DNA from: Paraphysoderma sedebokerense
Taxonomy: Eukaryota > Blastocladiomycota > Physodermatomycetes > Physodermatales > Physodermataceae
Length of the DNA stretch: 64,000 bases
Reading direction: 5' to 3'
Assembly (NCBI GenBank): GCA_025602915.1
Contig: JAHLJZ010000008.1
Location: 310,001-374,000, forward strand
Shown: one piece after another, positions 10,602 through 32,501 of the stretch
How positions within the stretch are numbered: the first letter of the stretch is position 1
Layout of the letters: each line of letters starts with the position of its first letter
Notes under the pieces: generated by a model
What the model was told of the DNA's origin: nothing
Database searches by the model: none
Seen by the model: only the letters and a program-made list of their open reading frames with translations
Position numbers and translations under genes: made by a program

Positions 10602-13096
10602 ATGCCCGTCCTCTCGTTCGCTTCATTGCTCCCGTTCCTTCCTTCCTCAGCGTCAACCGTCGCTAGACTGTCCGACTATTACGATAAAGTAACCACCTAC
10701 ACTCACCCCAAGACTCCCCCTTCCCTTGTATCGCATTTAATCAAATTAGGCTTGGCCGAAGTTGCCACCGTAGTCATCGAAGGTGTCAAATATGTGTCAA
10801 TTGGTCCAGCTGTTGAAAACTGGGATTTCAGAACCACTTTAGTCAGGAGTTGCTTGAGGACGGCAATGATATTGAATCCTCCCGGTAATTCATAAATTTC
10901 CTTTGAATTGATTAATTGGAGCGGAAAAATATAAATCTGCCTTTCGGAGTTTGAGTCAAAAACGCAAAACTTGAATCGAGCACGAGACCTCCGATCGAAA
11001 TTGATCAAATTGATTGTTCTCACTCGAGATCGATTTTTATATCAATATCAAATTTGTTCGAAATACAAATATGCTAATCGATATTCTGGTATCTTTGACT
11101 TTTTATTAGGCGGCCATCATTCCGTTAGCATTGTCCGACGCTTCACGAATTTTGCGTATCCAACACACCCACTCCTATATCATTTCTATCCAACATTATT
11201 CTCATATCATTATGGTGGCTTACCGACATCAGTTCCAGACAGTACCTTACCCGCAAGTCTCATGTCATCCTCTATAGATAACTCAAAGGTGAAAAACCAT
11301 TCAGAGCAATCCGACAATCCTGAAATTGAGAGATTCCAACTCCTACAAAGGAATGGAGCAACGACAGATGCTATGAACAGAACACATGAGTTGTCTTGTG
11401 AATGGGTCGTTTGCAAAAACCTCGCCAAAAAGATTGAAATTATAATGAAACAGAAAAGTCATCGCACCAATACTACAGGCAATGAAAACGTGAATGTGAC
11501 TCATATTACGGAGAAATACTCCATCGTAGCAGACGATGGTTTAAATTTTACAGATGGATATGTAAGCGGCAATGACAGCGGATTGGGATCTAACAACGGA
11601 GAGGATTCTTCGATTGATCTGGACTCTGCGTTCGCTAGCCCAGTGGAAGAATCATTTCAGTTTGCAGATTCTGGTTTATCAAGTAGCCTGAACGAATCCA
11701 TGGATACTAGTGTTGAAGGATTAAAAGTGGGTTTGTTTGTTCACGGAGGGTAAGTGAATCAGTAAGTTGTGAGTACGATGACGATTCACATGCTAACCTC
11801 CTGATGCTCTATCTCACCAGGGCATTCCACTTTCTATCGAGTCGAACTCATCGTTCAATTACCACAACCATCTCTGAATCTTGCGAAATTCCAGTTCTAG
11901 GTGCGTTTGCCTCTTCCCAGTTTCCATACCCTCAGTCGCACCAAAAATAACATTATTTTTATTTCTAACTGATCGGTTCTTCCAGCTCTCAACCAGAGAC
12001 TAGGACCCGAGCACGAATTCCCAGCAAGTGTGGAGGACATGATTTTAGCTTATTTAACTCTCATCGGATATCGCACTACAGAAGTGAACACATGCAACAA
12101 CCCCCGTCTCGCGAATTTAAATATTTTGACAAGCGGTAGACCGAGGGCAGTACCATTTTTGCGGAAAAAAGCGAGGTTTCCGAAAAGGAGCATGTTCGAA
12201 AATGGCGGAGACAATGCGACTGTTGACGGAAACTCTATCCATGTTGGAGAATGGTTGAGCAAACGTATATGGAAGCCTGAAGATGTTATTTTCATGGGTG
12301 AGTTTCTGCTGTCGATTTCCTACTTCGAATCACATTCTAATTTTCTGCCTTTATCAAATTTTTAGGCGACTCTTCTGGCGGAAGCACTGCACTTGGTGCA
12401 ATTCTGGCGTTACGTGATGCAGGATATCCTCTGCCTGGTGGTGTATACTTACTAAGTCCGTGGGTACGTTCTCTCTCATCTCTTCCTTCGAAAGATTCGC
12501 TTCATAACTAATAAATCTCACTAATATTCCCATAGCTTGATCTGACGTGCACAAACAAATCATGGACTGATAACACATGCTTTTTGTCACCGCACCTACA
12601 CGGTTTCCAAGATCAAGTAACCGCCTATTTGTCAACGCATTCACAGAATCATCAATCCGATGAAACACATCCCTATATTTCTCCCAACTACGCTTCAAAC
12701 GAGGCATTGTCAGCGTTACCACCTTTATTCATTCAAGTCGGCACACATGAATCATTACGCGACGATTCATTAGTACTAGCTCATCGAATGGGGTTATTGA
12801 ATCACGATAATGTAAAAGTAGTGGTACAATTGTGGGAAGGAATGTTTCATGTCTTCCAAGCATTCGATTTTCTCGAGGAGAAAAAAGAGGCCATGAAGTC
12901 TTTAAAAAGGTGGATGGATTGGCTGGATAAACCCGAGAACAAACAATTTGAAAAACGACCAGAGAAAACTTTCAAGAATGAGTGGGAAGAGTTGAACGGG
13001 AATAACCAATTCATCGATGCCAAGCGATGGGTGGTAGGTGAACATGAAAATGTTATTATGGAAAGATTAAAATTGAAACCCAAGAAATTTAGGTAG
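10602..13096 (+). CDS. Hormone-sensitive-lipase-family alpha/beta hydrolase
   Basis: Esterase/lipase of the alpha/beta-hydrolase HSL group, hydrolysing acyl or steryl esters. Six exons: 10602-10884, 11110-11749, 11821-11900, 11986-12297, 12366-12463, 12536-13096; 657 aa. Residues needed are visible in order: oxyanion motif FVHGGGAFHF (split by an intron), NQRLGPEHEFPA where the family usually has YRLAPE, nucleophile elbow GDSSGGSTALG, catalytic Asp region QVGTHESLRDDS, and catalytic His in WEGMFHVFQAF. The N-terminal 300 residues are unusually long and contain a Ser/Asp-rich stretch (DSGLGSNNGEDSS) just before the catalytic domain. A hydrophobic N-terminus (LSFASLLPFLPSS) could be a membrane anchor. 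Fungal steryl acetyl hydrolases (Say1-like) are the nearest functional guess. The ATG at 10602 is the first in frame. Confidence 0.85.
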
Positions 13097-13529
13097 TTTT
13101 AGGTGGAAGGTTTTAAGTGTGAAACTGTTAAAGGGTTTCGTTTTTCTAGCATTCTGTTTATAATTTAGGAAGAAAACCAATAGCTATTAACTATTGAAAA
13201 ATCTGATTTGGCTCTTCTCGTTGTGAATTTCAAAAGTCTTAACCTTGTAATATAATTAAAGTGAGAAATGATCCGTACGTTAGGTCAATAATCAAGAAAT
13301 ATGTTATTCAAATTACATGTGCCTATCCAAAGTAAAATCATCAAGCCTGGTGAAAGTTGACGGGAATAGAGACGTCGCATAATACAGTAATATAGACAGC
13401 AAAAACACTATCAACACATACTCGACACTACGGGAATCAATTGCATATTGGATTTATTTTTCTTCCGTCATTAAAATTTCATTGGTAAAGTTATCGAGAC
13501 TTTAAGAATCCATCAGCCATGGGGACTAT
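13097..13529. other. Convergent 3' intergenic region
   Basis: AT-rich gap between the 3' ends of the hydrolase and SEC17 genes. No coding or RNA signal seen. Confidence 0.6.
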
Positions 13530-14967
13530 TTACGTAAAGCTTTGACTTTCAATTCCTTTCTTGACTCTTAATAAGATCGTTGTTTTCCAGTTATCCAATT
13601 TTGTAAGTTTATCAAACTCAACAACATGACCTGTGAAAGCGTCTACATCTGCGGCTTCAAGAGCGTCAAGGAGGTTCTGTAACGTGAATCAAGCGGAGAT
13701 TAACGGCAAATACATTGAGAGAAAGGGTTAGAGAAAAAGGACTAAAGGGATGCCGACTAAAAGGGAGACGAACCTTCAAGAATTGACATTCACGGGTACT
13801 GTTGAATGTCACATCCATATCGCAGTATTTTTCTACTGCTCTTCTGGCACCAACGTAATCCTGTCAAAGAAATAGACACGTGTTAGAATTGAGTTTGAGC
13901 AGAGTGAGTATTTTGTTTAGATAGTGGAAAACAAACCCCGGCTGCCATATGACACAATCCAGCTTTTAAGAAATAATCTTTTAAACTCCATTTGGCGAGC
14001 TGATTATCCACGGATCCTGCTGCTATTTTTTCGAAAACTTCAATGGCTTTATCATATTGCTCTAACTGGGCTGCGAATGTTGCTACTTTGAGGAGTGCGC
14101 CATTGGCTAGACTATGTATTATTGGCAAGTTTTATGTAAGTATTTTGGGTTGCAAGGATGTGGGATCGTAATTACATTACACCGAGGGCAAAATCGAAAT
14201 CAAAAACTTACGCTCCAGCTTCTTCGCCTGCAAACCATTCTGCGGCCTGTTCGTAACTGAGCAAAGCGTTCTCCAGATCGACGACATCAGATTCATATAT
14301 TTCTGCTATAGTCTTCTGATGAGTTGCTGCGGCATGGAACCGTCCTCGCTCGGTCAGAATGGATATGGCTTCCTTGAGTGCGTTGATGGCGTCTATTGCG
14401 AGGAGTCCATGTAACGATATGCATTGACAGATAGCGGAATTGAAGAAATTAAATAAAATCAAAATGAGTCAGGAGATATATTCATAATGTCAAATCTAGC
14501 TTCCATACTAGGCGATGTTCATTCGTCGTTAAGTGGCGATGACGAGTTCAACTTTGCCCAAGATTTCATCCTACTATCGATATAAAACAGTATGTTCATT
14601 TAACAAACCTTGTGGGTTGCTCTTCTTATAGCATTTTGACGCATCAATATACCGAGATGATGCTTCTTCACGTTCATTAAGTCTGTTGTACATGTCAGCA
14701 GCCTTGATGAATGCATCGCCGGCTTCCTTCCCTGCAATTTCGAATGACAACACATACCGAGTCGTAGCCAATTATATTGTTAGTTGATTAGGTTAAATTC
14801 ACTGAGACAAATTGCCTGAGATTACATTTCTTTGCCAACTTGAAACTATTTCCGGCCTTCGTGTACAGCTCCCCAGCTTCTTCGAACTTGTTGCCTCCAA
14901 ACCAACCGAAGGAGTTTAATTTTTTCTCAGCCTTTTCAATTAACGCTTCAGCTTCTGCGGCGGACAT
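13530..14967 (-). CDS. SEC17: Alpha-SNAP / Sec17, SNARE disassembly adaptor
   Basis: Adaptor that binds cis-SNARE complexes and recruits the NSF/Sec18 ATPase after membrane fusion; cytosolic, peripheral on membranes. Six exons: 14967-14826, 14731-14609, 14392-14212, 14111-13937, 13860-13774, 13676-13530; 284 aa, close to the usual 290. TPR-like helical repeats are recognisable throughout: [102 protein letters not shown]. The C-terminus [16 protein letters not shown] matches the Sec18-activating tail, whose penultimate leucine pair is kept. Head to head with OST4. A GTCACGTG element lies 82 bases upstream. Confidence 0.95.
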
Positions 14968-15332
14968 GTCAATAGTAGAATAGTATCAAGGTTATCAGTG
15001 CAACTTCTGGTGGGATGGGTAAATTAAGCATACCGTGGAATGATTAGACACGTGACAAACACGTGCTGATTAAGTGCTCTCGTTCCCCTCTCTTTGTCCA
15101 CTGGAATTTCTTCACTATCATTCGTCGTCCGTCCAAGAGTATCGCGATCAAGAATTCAACTATAAGAAGGTATGCGGGCTGCTACATTTGAATATCCTGC
15201 CGTGGGCCGGGTGTTTCGTCTGACTGGTTATGCACTATTGATTGTGTTGTTGGGCCGGTGTTGCGTACTGTTGGCTAATCCATATGATATCATAAACGAT
15301 TAGATTTCGATTCAGTATACATAGCGTCGACA
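14968..15332. promoter_or_regulatory. Divergent promoter region SEC17 / OST4
   Basis: 365 bases between divergent start codons. Two CACGTG cores sit 11 bases apart at 15049 and 15060 near the SEC17 side. Both flanking products act in the secretory pathway (SNARE recycling and N-glycosylation), which would fit shared control; that link is inference. Confidence 0.5.
15049..15056 (-). promoter_or_regulatory. GTCACGTG element upstream of SEC17
   Basis: Reads GTCACGTG on the SEC17 strand, 82 bases upstream of its ATG at 14967. A second CACGTG core follows at 15060-15065. Same octamer and spacing as in front of eIF3m, TRM4 and the HIT zinc-finger gene. Confidence 0.5.
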
Positions 15333-15431
15333 ATGATTTCTGATCAACAACTATTCATGTTGGCAAATTCGCTCGGTGTCATCATCATGCTCCTGATTTT
15401 CACTTATCACTATCTTGCTGTCGAATCCTAA
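15333..15431 (+). CDS. OST4: OST4, oligosaccharyltransferase mini-subunit
   Basis: Tiny single-pass subunit of the ER oligosaccharyltransferase, needed to bring Stt3 together with Ost3/Ost6. The frame encodes 32 aa starting MISDQQLFMLANSLGVIIML, then a continuous hydrophobic helix ending FTYHYLAVES. Yeast Ost4 begins MISDEQLNSLAI and human OST4 has the ending YHYVAVNNPKKQE, so identity is clear despite size. The stop at 15429 removes the polar tail; the overlapping +1 frame directly after it reads NPKANRVIQ, like the missing tail (see findings). A donor GTAAGT at 15452 and acceptor TTGCAG at 15551 suggest an intron just past the stop. Confidence 0.85.
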   Translation: MISDQQLFMLANSLGVIIMLLIFTYHYLAVES

Positions 15432-16149
15432 GGCTAATCGGGTTATTCAACGTAAGTGTTTTGTAGATAGTCCTTTGAGGGCTATGTCTCTTCGTTTCGG
15501 TCGTTTTTGCGTTGTGGATAGAATGATTACGGCACCCTTACACCTCTATTTTGCAGACCTTAGACCGACTGTTTACGTGCAAGAAATCAGTACTGCCCGT
15601 GTGAATCAAGTTTTACTGTAAATTAATGGAATGTATGTCGGTATGAGTTGGTTGTGTATGAAAAGGAAAACATTCTGTGATCAAATATGTACATGATTAA
15701 AGCTTGTGGCCATGTCAATTTAACGCGGGACAAGCAGTGAGCCGATCGATGATGCGGATAATTAGGAGTGTTTAGACAACATCGACAACAAGAATTTGTT
15801 TACAAATAAACGTTTACATTGGTAAAGTGTTTTGTGCGGAATGCGATGGAGTTGTTGCGAAGGATGGTGATTTATCCGGAAATATAGTTTTTACTCATCA
15901 TGATGGTAATCACAACAGACGAATTGTGTCGCTCGACATCACATCATCGGCTTGCCTGAATTGCATCTATTCCTCCAGCACAACGCTAATATACTTTCTT
16001 GAGTGATATACATTTCCATTCCCCTTCCCTCCCCTCATATCCCACTCTGTCCCCGCCATCTTCACCGTCCACGAATGTTTCTCTTGAGAGTGCCGTTGCT
16101 GCTCATTCAGTAATACTCACAAGCCCCGTCCACAATTATCCCCTTGACA
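15432..16149. other. OST4 3' region and YAK1 5' region
   Basis: Holds a probable intron (15452-15556) in or just beyond the OST4 3' end, then AT-rich spacer, then from about 15990 a pyrimidine-rich stretch that fits a fungal promoter or 5' UTR in front of the YAK1 ATG. No further gene recognised. Confidence 0.5.
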
Positions 16150-23162
<7,013 letters not shown>

Positions 23163-23510
23163 GAAAGTAGGAAAAAGAACGATGAAGCATATTTGTATGC
23201 AATAAAAAGTTATTCAGGACAGAATTTTTTTCGCCATTATCTGCGGCTCGCGCGCATACGTATTGTGGCCAACTCTCATAATAATTCTGTTTTAAGTCTC
23301 TAATTTGACATTAGCAAGAAACGACTCTGCTCTTCTTCTAAAGCAAGTAAGTTTTTGGGCAGCCACCCCTTCCTTGGAATTATGGACTCACCGACCGTTG
23401 TCGCCACTCCCCATCTACCCTATTGCCTTACAGGATACGGAATTTCGGACTATTGACCAGTTCAATTTTCGGTTCATTTCAACTAATAATTAAAAAGACT
23501 CCTTCATATA
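23163..23510. other. Intergenic region
   Basis: Spacer between YAK1 and the CaMK gene, AT-rich with a GC-richer middle. Nothing recognised. Confidence 0.55.
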
Positions 23511-25373
23511 ATGGCACAATCCGCTATTGCCCCTTGTCAATACAAAGTAGGGAAGGTGTTGGGAGAAGGAGCTTACGCAAAAGTAAAAGAAGCTGTCCAT
23601 GTATGTCTCTTCGTACTTTAAATCTTATGGCGAATGCTTAAGCTCCTTGTGGAGTCGGCACTTCGAATTAGATACTCTTTCATTCTATTATTTATTGTAT
23701 TGTGCATTTGTTCATTTAAGCAACTTCTTAAATGGATGTTATTCAGCCTTCAATTTTCCTTACTGCGCTGGCTTATTCCGTACATTTGACTTCATTTCGT
23801 CTGACTCTAAATTTTACATCTTCATAAACTGTACTATTCTGAAATTTTCCGAAATTCAAATCGTTTTATCAATACTGTCTCTAAACTTGAATTCAACGCA
23901 ACAATGGCATGGCTCGAAATTCGTCTCGAATGTATCAATTTGCGAACGTAACCTAAATACCGAAGATTGAGACAGGGGAGATGTTTGCAGTGAAAATTTT
24001 CAATAAGAAACTCATGCATGGGAGGGAGCAGTATGTATTTTATTTTTTTCATCGCTTGCCCTTACTTTTACCCTTTGAAAATTCCCTATGGTGGCTGTGC
24101 CGCGTTCGCTTTCTGACAACTTGCAATTTTGTAATTGAATACCTAGTATGATATTGAACGAAATCAGTATTCTAAAAAGCGTATCACAGGTTTGCTATCT
24201 TATTTAACACTTTTCTGCTCCAGATGAAGAACCGCCATTTAATTAATTTGTTGCTTTTCATGGTGTGTGTCCCGAATTCAGGGACATCCAAATCTGGTGT
24301 CGTTAATCGACTACTTTGAATCTCCAAATAATTTATATGTCGTAACCGAGCTATGCCGGGGTGGTGAATTGTTCTACAGAATTTGTAAGAAAGGACATTA
24401 CTACGAAAAGGACGCTGCAGCATTAGTTCGATCGATTGTTGATGCAGTCGCTTATTTACACGACAAAGGTGTCGCACATAGGGACTTAAAGGTATGTACC
24501 ACATACCGTCATCTGAACCGTTTGAAAGCTAATTTTGACATATGAAATTGCTTAGCCTGAGAATATTCTATTCAAAACTGACAAGGATGATTCACAATTG
24601 CTGATCAGTGACTTTGGTTTGGCCAAAATTCTGGAATCCGACAATTATCCTGTTTTTCAAACTCTATGTGGTACACCGGGTTATATGTGAGTATGAGTAA
24701 CCTAGTTTTTTTACGCAACGCCGCTCACTGACCGCTAATGTCACTTAGGGCCCCCGAGATTCTGCAGCGAAAGCCATATGACAAGAGCGTCGATATGTGG
24801 GCAATCGGCGTCATCACATTCTTTCTGTACGATCGGCTAATCAATCGTAAACATTGAAACAACGCTTATTGATACAATTTACTTACAAATAGATTATGCG
24901 GATACACACCTTTCGATCGTAATTCGTCTGTTGAAGAAATTCAAGCAATTGTTAAAGGAGATTATGCTTTTGAACCAGCGGACAATTGGTATTATTATTT
25001 GATCACTTTGTTCATCTATGTCGATATCCACTAACTCTGAATATGGCTTCTATTTTAAAGGGAATCAATCTCGGCGTCGGCTAAGGACTTCATTAAATCC
25101 CTATTACGACTCAATCCAGCAGATAGGATGACAGCCCGACAAGCTTTAGAGCACCCTTGGTTGAGTGTTTCCAGTGCTGCTTCGACCACACCGTCCACAG
25201 ATTTGCTACCATTTATCAAGAGATCTTCCAGGAAATTTAAGAAAGCGGTCGATGCGATTCTCGTTGTCAATAGCTTGGAAAAGGAGATGAAAAAGCATAG
25301 AGAAAATGGCGTGGGTGGACGCGCTGCTGATACTACCCCGACTCTTCCTTTACCGGTGGATGAACAATTGTAG
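23511..25373 (+). CDS. Calcium/calmodulin-dependent-type protein kinase (CaMK1-like)
   Basis: Ser/Thr kinase of the CAMK1 group. Eight exons: 23511-23600, 23966-24030, 24147-24189, 24282-24491, 24556-24686, 24749-24826, 24893-24988, 25061-25373; 341 aa. Motifs: GEGAYAKVKEAV, MFAVKIFNKK, HRDLKPENILFK, ISDFGLAKILE, GTPGYMAPEIL with the threonine phosphorylated by CaMK kinases in TLCGTPGY, then subdomain XI ADRMTARQALEHPWL. After the catalytic domain a basic helix (FIKRSSRKFKKAVDAILVVN) sits where CaMKs have the autoinhibitory/calmodulin-binding segment, so calmodulin control is likely though not proven. The first intron is long (365 bases). It lies directly downstream of YAK1 on the same strand. 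Confidence 0.9.
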
Positions 25374-25818
25374 ACCCGTTAAAATCTACAGAGGATTGTG
25401 ACTAACTGAAAAATAATGCTGAAACCGTGGAGAGCATAATGTTGTGACCATCCGTATCATGGCAATTGCTAAATCTGTGGGATATTTTGGTTGAAATATA
25501 CTTTATCATCTGTATTAGGCTTCCTCCTGTAACTTGTATATTCTGAAATTTTACCCTTAATGAAACCCTTTTAAATCGCGCCTATCGTAATATTGAGAAA
25601 TAACCACTTAGCTTGCGAACTCCGCAGATTCATTACAGTTATTACCTTTATCATTTTCACTGTTTGGATATCACAGTTCTCGCGTTATGTCAATTAGCGA
25701 AAGATCAGATCGCTAGTAGCAACACGTCACGTGAGTGTAAAGTTGTTCATTAAGACCACTCGTCATGGATTGATAGGGGAGACGCCATTCACTCTAATCT
25801 GCGCAATTAAAAGGTAAA
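25374..25818. other. Intergenic region with TRM4 promoter
   Basis: 445-base gap. Contains the GTCACGTG element at 25726 close to the TRM4 start; otherwise no signal seen. Confidence 0.55.
25726..25733 (+). promoter_or_regulatory. GTCACGTG element upstream of TRM4
   Basis: Perfect octamer 93 bases (first base) upstream of the ATG at 25819. One of four equally placed copies in the window. Confidence 0.5.
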
Positions 25819-28908
<3,090 letters not shown>

Positions 28909-30589
28909 TGTCTGTGTCGTAAAGTCGGTTCCTCCGTATTCAAATTCAATGGTTGAATGGAACTCTAATATATTATAAGCGACAATCAGAAGAGCAAATC
29001 AAGTTTTATTAGGTGCACAGGAAACTGCGTCAAATACTCCTTGACACAAAATCCACTACTTTTGTGCAAGGTTTTTTTAACTGTCCATCAAATGCGAAAG
29101 AGGGAATAGAGTATCGACACATTGGAGAAGGTATACCTCCCATAAATGTGCTGGTAAGATGGTTTAAAATGGTTAAGTAAGATCAATGATTGCGGAACCT
29201 AGAAATGCGACGAAATATACAAACAAGCCTTCCTCAACTGATTATTTTTTAAACCACTTATGATGGTGGCACTTTTTTTGAGGTTGGAATGATTGAATCA
29301 AGTGGCCACTCTAATGTATTCTGAAATGAATGCCTTGACGATGCAATGATGAGATCAACATTCTTGGCGGGAAACAGAAATCACGGGATAGTTAAAAAAA
29401 GGGAGGATGCTCAAAAGCGTAACCTCTGACACCAGTGACCAGAAGTTAATATTGAGTTCTTATTACAAAAAATTATGCAGGGGTTTTGCTAAAAGATACA
29501 TTTTTCATTTCTGTAACCTCTACCTTCATTTCGATTGTGGCAGACCTAAAAACGAAATCCTTTAACGAAATGCGGAAAGGGAAAAGCAAGAGTCCGAAAC
29601 AAACAAAGAACCTTTCAGCAGCAATCATTGGAGTTTGCTTGAAAAATAAATCGGATCTGTATTATCAAGTGTACAAGTAATATCAATGGAAGATCAGTTT
29701 AAGTTTAGTGCGGTTGTTCATGATGTGCTTGACAGGGAGTACAGCGAGATAGTTCAGGGATCCGAAAACTTCGGGCTTGGCGGGTTTCTCATCATATACT
29801 GCACAGAAAATGAAGGGACACAGCCACCGACAAGAAAATAGATAAACATCTTGTCTCATTTATAAATTGCCTCTGCTGTATGCACCGACTTAATCCATCT
29901 ATCTATTTACTTCGGGAGGTGATTAGTGATTGGGACGTGGGTATCGAATTGTGATCAAATAACTCAGTATAGCGAGCCATGCACGCTTGGAATACTCTTT
30001 GAAAGGCTCATTGACATCGTCTGAGACTGTTGGATGGAAGTATTCTATCTATGCAGAATTCTTTTACCAAGTACCAAGATTAAGGAATGCGGTGAATGCA
30101 GTCCAAGTAATCTTGACTCTTTCAGGCACTTTGGCTCAGAATGATTTTACATATTTGAAAATGATGGTACATTTTTCAGTAGACTCTAAATGGCATTTCA
30201 AAAATGTTAAAATGTCTGCCGCTAATATTGACCCATTTTCGTACGATTTTAAAGGGTTTAACCTAGAAATTATCGCTTAGCTGTCTACATTATCAATAAA
30301 TTTAAGGCTCTGTGCGTCATCAATAAGTTAGTTGGGAGTATTTTTTTTTTGGACAGTTTAGCTCGATATTCTTCCCAATTCTCTAGGACGCGTCCATCAG
30401 AATTAGATCTGCAGGATGCAAGACAGGATACAATTCCTACACCCGCGAAGATATCTCCTCACCTCCGCACAGCTCATCTTACCACCTCTTTCGCATTTTC
30501 TTCAGAGCTGCAAAGTCATCAATTATCAACTCTCGCAATATCATTATTACTCTCGATCAGATCGACCAGCATAAAGCTGCGTTCTGAAG
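28909..30589. other. Gene-poor 1.7-kb stretch with unresolved open frames
   Basis: No confident gene. Three plus-strand frames deserve mention. 29492-29680 has no upstream ATG (FFISVTSTFISIVADLK). 29687-29842 starts at an ATG (MEDQFKFSAVVHDVLDREYS, then LGGFLIIYC). 29984-30280 has a mixed, protein-like composition (SIYAEFFYQVPRLRNAVNAV, then FDFKGFNLEI-like ending YDFKGFNLEIIA). They lie in the same direction and could be exons of one small gene, but I could not find splice sites that join them. A run of ten T at 30341 follows. No family recognised. Confidence 0.35.
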
Positions 30590-32501
30590 ATGAATAACGG
30601 TACATTATTATCTATCTTCTTGACGAAGCGACTTACCTCTTAACTGAATTAAATCTGCTTATACAGTGATTGTTACTCCACAATTGGTAAATACAATTGT
30701 GGATTACTACAAATGTCGACCCAAAAAGAGTGAGTACTCTCTCTTACCACAAATAGTCTTGTCTTTGCTCATTTACTGTTCTTGAATAGAGTCCAATTCA
30801 AATGCAAAACCTCAAGCAGTAGAACGATTTATATACAAAAGTGAGTACTAGGGTACTTCCTCTGGCTCTACCGAAATAACTATATACTGACATAAATTTA
30901 TGATATTAGTCCAAAAATTCAGGAAGCAAAAATTTTCGAAGCGTGTTAACTCCGAGAGCAACACGACTGTAGGGTCAGCTGCTTCTCAAAGTAAGATCAA
31001 CCAACTTGCCTTACAGTCGACTTATTTTTTTGCTAATGCTAACCCGATTCTGTATAGCAACAATAAAAGTTGAGGAGAAAGAAACAATCAACATTCAGAA
31101 AAAAAGTAAGTGAAACCTTGGATCTGACGATTGCTGTCTGCGCTCATAACTTAATACCTTCATAAATATAGCATTCGAGAAAGAAGCTGAATCAAACGGT
31201 CTGTAATCAACTTCTGACAGCTGTGTTCATATTATTCTAACAATTTTCGCTGTATTGGAAATACCATATAATTCCTTTGATTAGTACCCTTACCTTCAGG
31301 GTTAAAACTCGAAGACTTTGACTCGGGCAAAGTTCTGGGTCAAGGAACTTTCGGAAAAGTTTCCGTCCATACGCATTTACAAACTAACAAAAAAGTATGT
31401 GCTTTATTTATCCACTGATGTAGTCTATCCCAACCATGGGCAACGTCAAAAGTCAAGAATGCGAATTTGATCGCCTTTGCTTCCTTTGTCTGGTTTTTGT
31501 CATACGAGTAGGTAGCAATAAAAGAAATCGATATCGAGAAGCTGATGGAAATAGAGAAAACTTACAACCCAGAATTGGAAAAGAGCGGTCAAGCTCGTCA
31601 TTATGCGTTAAAAGCAATTAAAGCGGAACTCAAGGCTTTGAAAATTTGCAAGCACCCTAATATAATCAAATGTTTGGGGAACTTTCATTCTAATCGAAAA
31701 TATTACATCGTTATGGAATACGCAAATGGGAAAAATCTCCTGGAATATATCAACGAGCATGGAACTTTGACGTTGGAGGATGCCAAGAAAATCTTCGCTC
31801 AGATAGTCTCCGCCCTGGATCACTGCCGTAAGGTTGTGTCTTTCAATAATTCACATTCGTCACACATAGGCAGCCACTGACCGTATTTACAATATTATTA
31901 GGCATCAATTGTTCATCGTGATATAAAACCCGAGAACATCATCATCGATGATAACATGCAGATCAAACTTGTGGATTTTGGACTGGCAACCACATCATCC
32001 ACTTGCAATAGCGTGAAAGGCACGCTTTGGTACATGGCACCCGAAGTGATTCAGAGAGTCAATTACGGTGCTGCTGTGGATACCTGGAGTTTAGGGGTCA
32101 CGCTTTACGTGTTATTATCCCGTCGTTTTCCTTTCGATGGCCGGACTGAACAGGAGGTTGCCACCAATATTTGTCTAGGCGACTTTGCATTTCCCCATTA
32201 TTTTACGCAAGGTACGCTTAAAATACTTCATTCACAATTAGCATGGATAGCAGACCACCTAACGGGGGCCCTTTCGATGCCATCTTTTTCACATTAAATA
32301 GAGACAAAAAATCTGATACGAGGAATGCTATCCATAGATCCGATCGAACGCGCGACAATGGGAGAAATCGTTACTCACAATTGGTGGGATGAAAAAGAGT
32401 CTCTCTTATGCAAAGCTTTACGAGCGCAAGACAAAGCTATTGTACGCGTGATGCAATGTTACTATAGACTAAAAGGGTGTGAAGAAGAGGGAGGAGCATA
32501 G
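30590..32501 (+). CDS. CAMK-group (SNF1/AMPK-like) protein kinase with basic N-terminal extension
   Basis: Ser/Thr kinase. Ten exons: 30590-30599, 30667-30729, 30790-30840, 30910-30990, 31058-31105, 31172-31198, 31300-31394, 31512-31832, 31902-32211, 32302-32501; 401 aa, frames closing exactly. Motifs: GQGTFGKVSVHTHLQT, VAIKEIDIEKLM, IVHRDIKPENIIID, LVDFGLATTSST, GTLWYMAPEVI, DTWSLGVTLYVLLSRRFPFDG, ending in ERATMGEIVTHNWW. The activation segment has no clear LKB1-type phosphosite context, so it is not a canonical SNF1. Residues 1-90 are basic and encoded by six very short exons (10-81 bases), an unusual structure beside its neighbours; the 10-base first exon is the least certain part. No UBA or KA1 domain follows the kinase domain. 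Subfamily unassigned. Confidence 0.85.
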
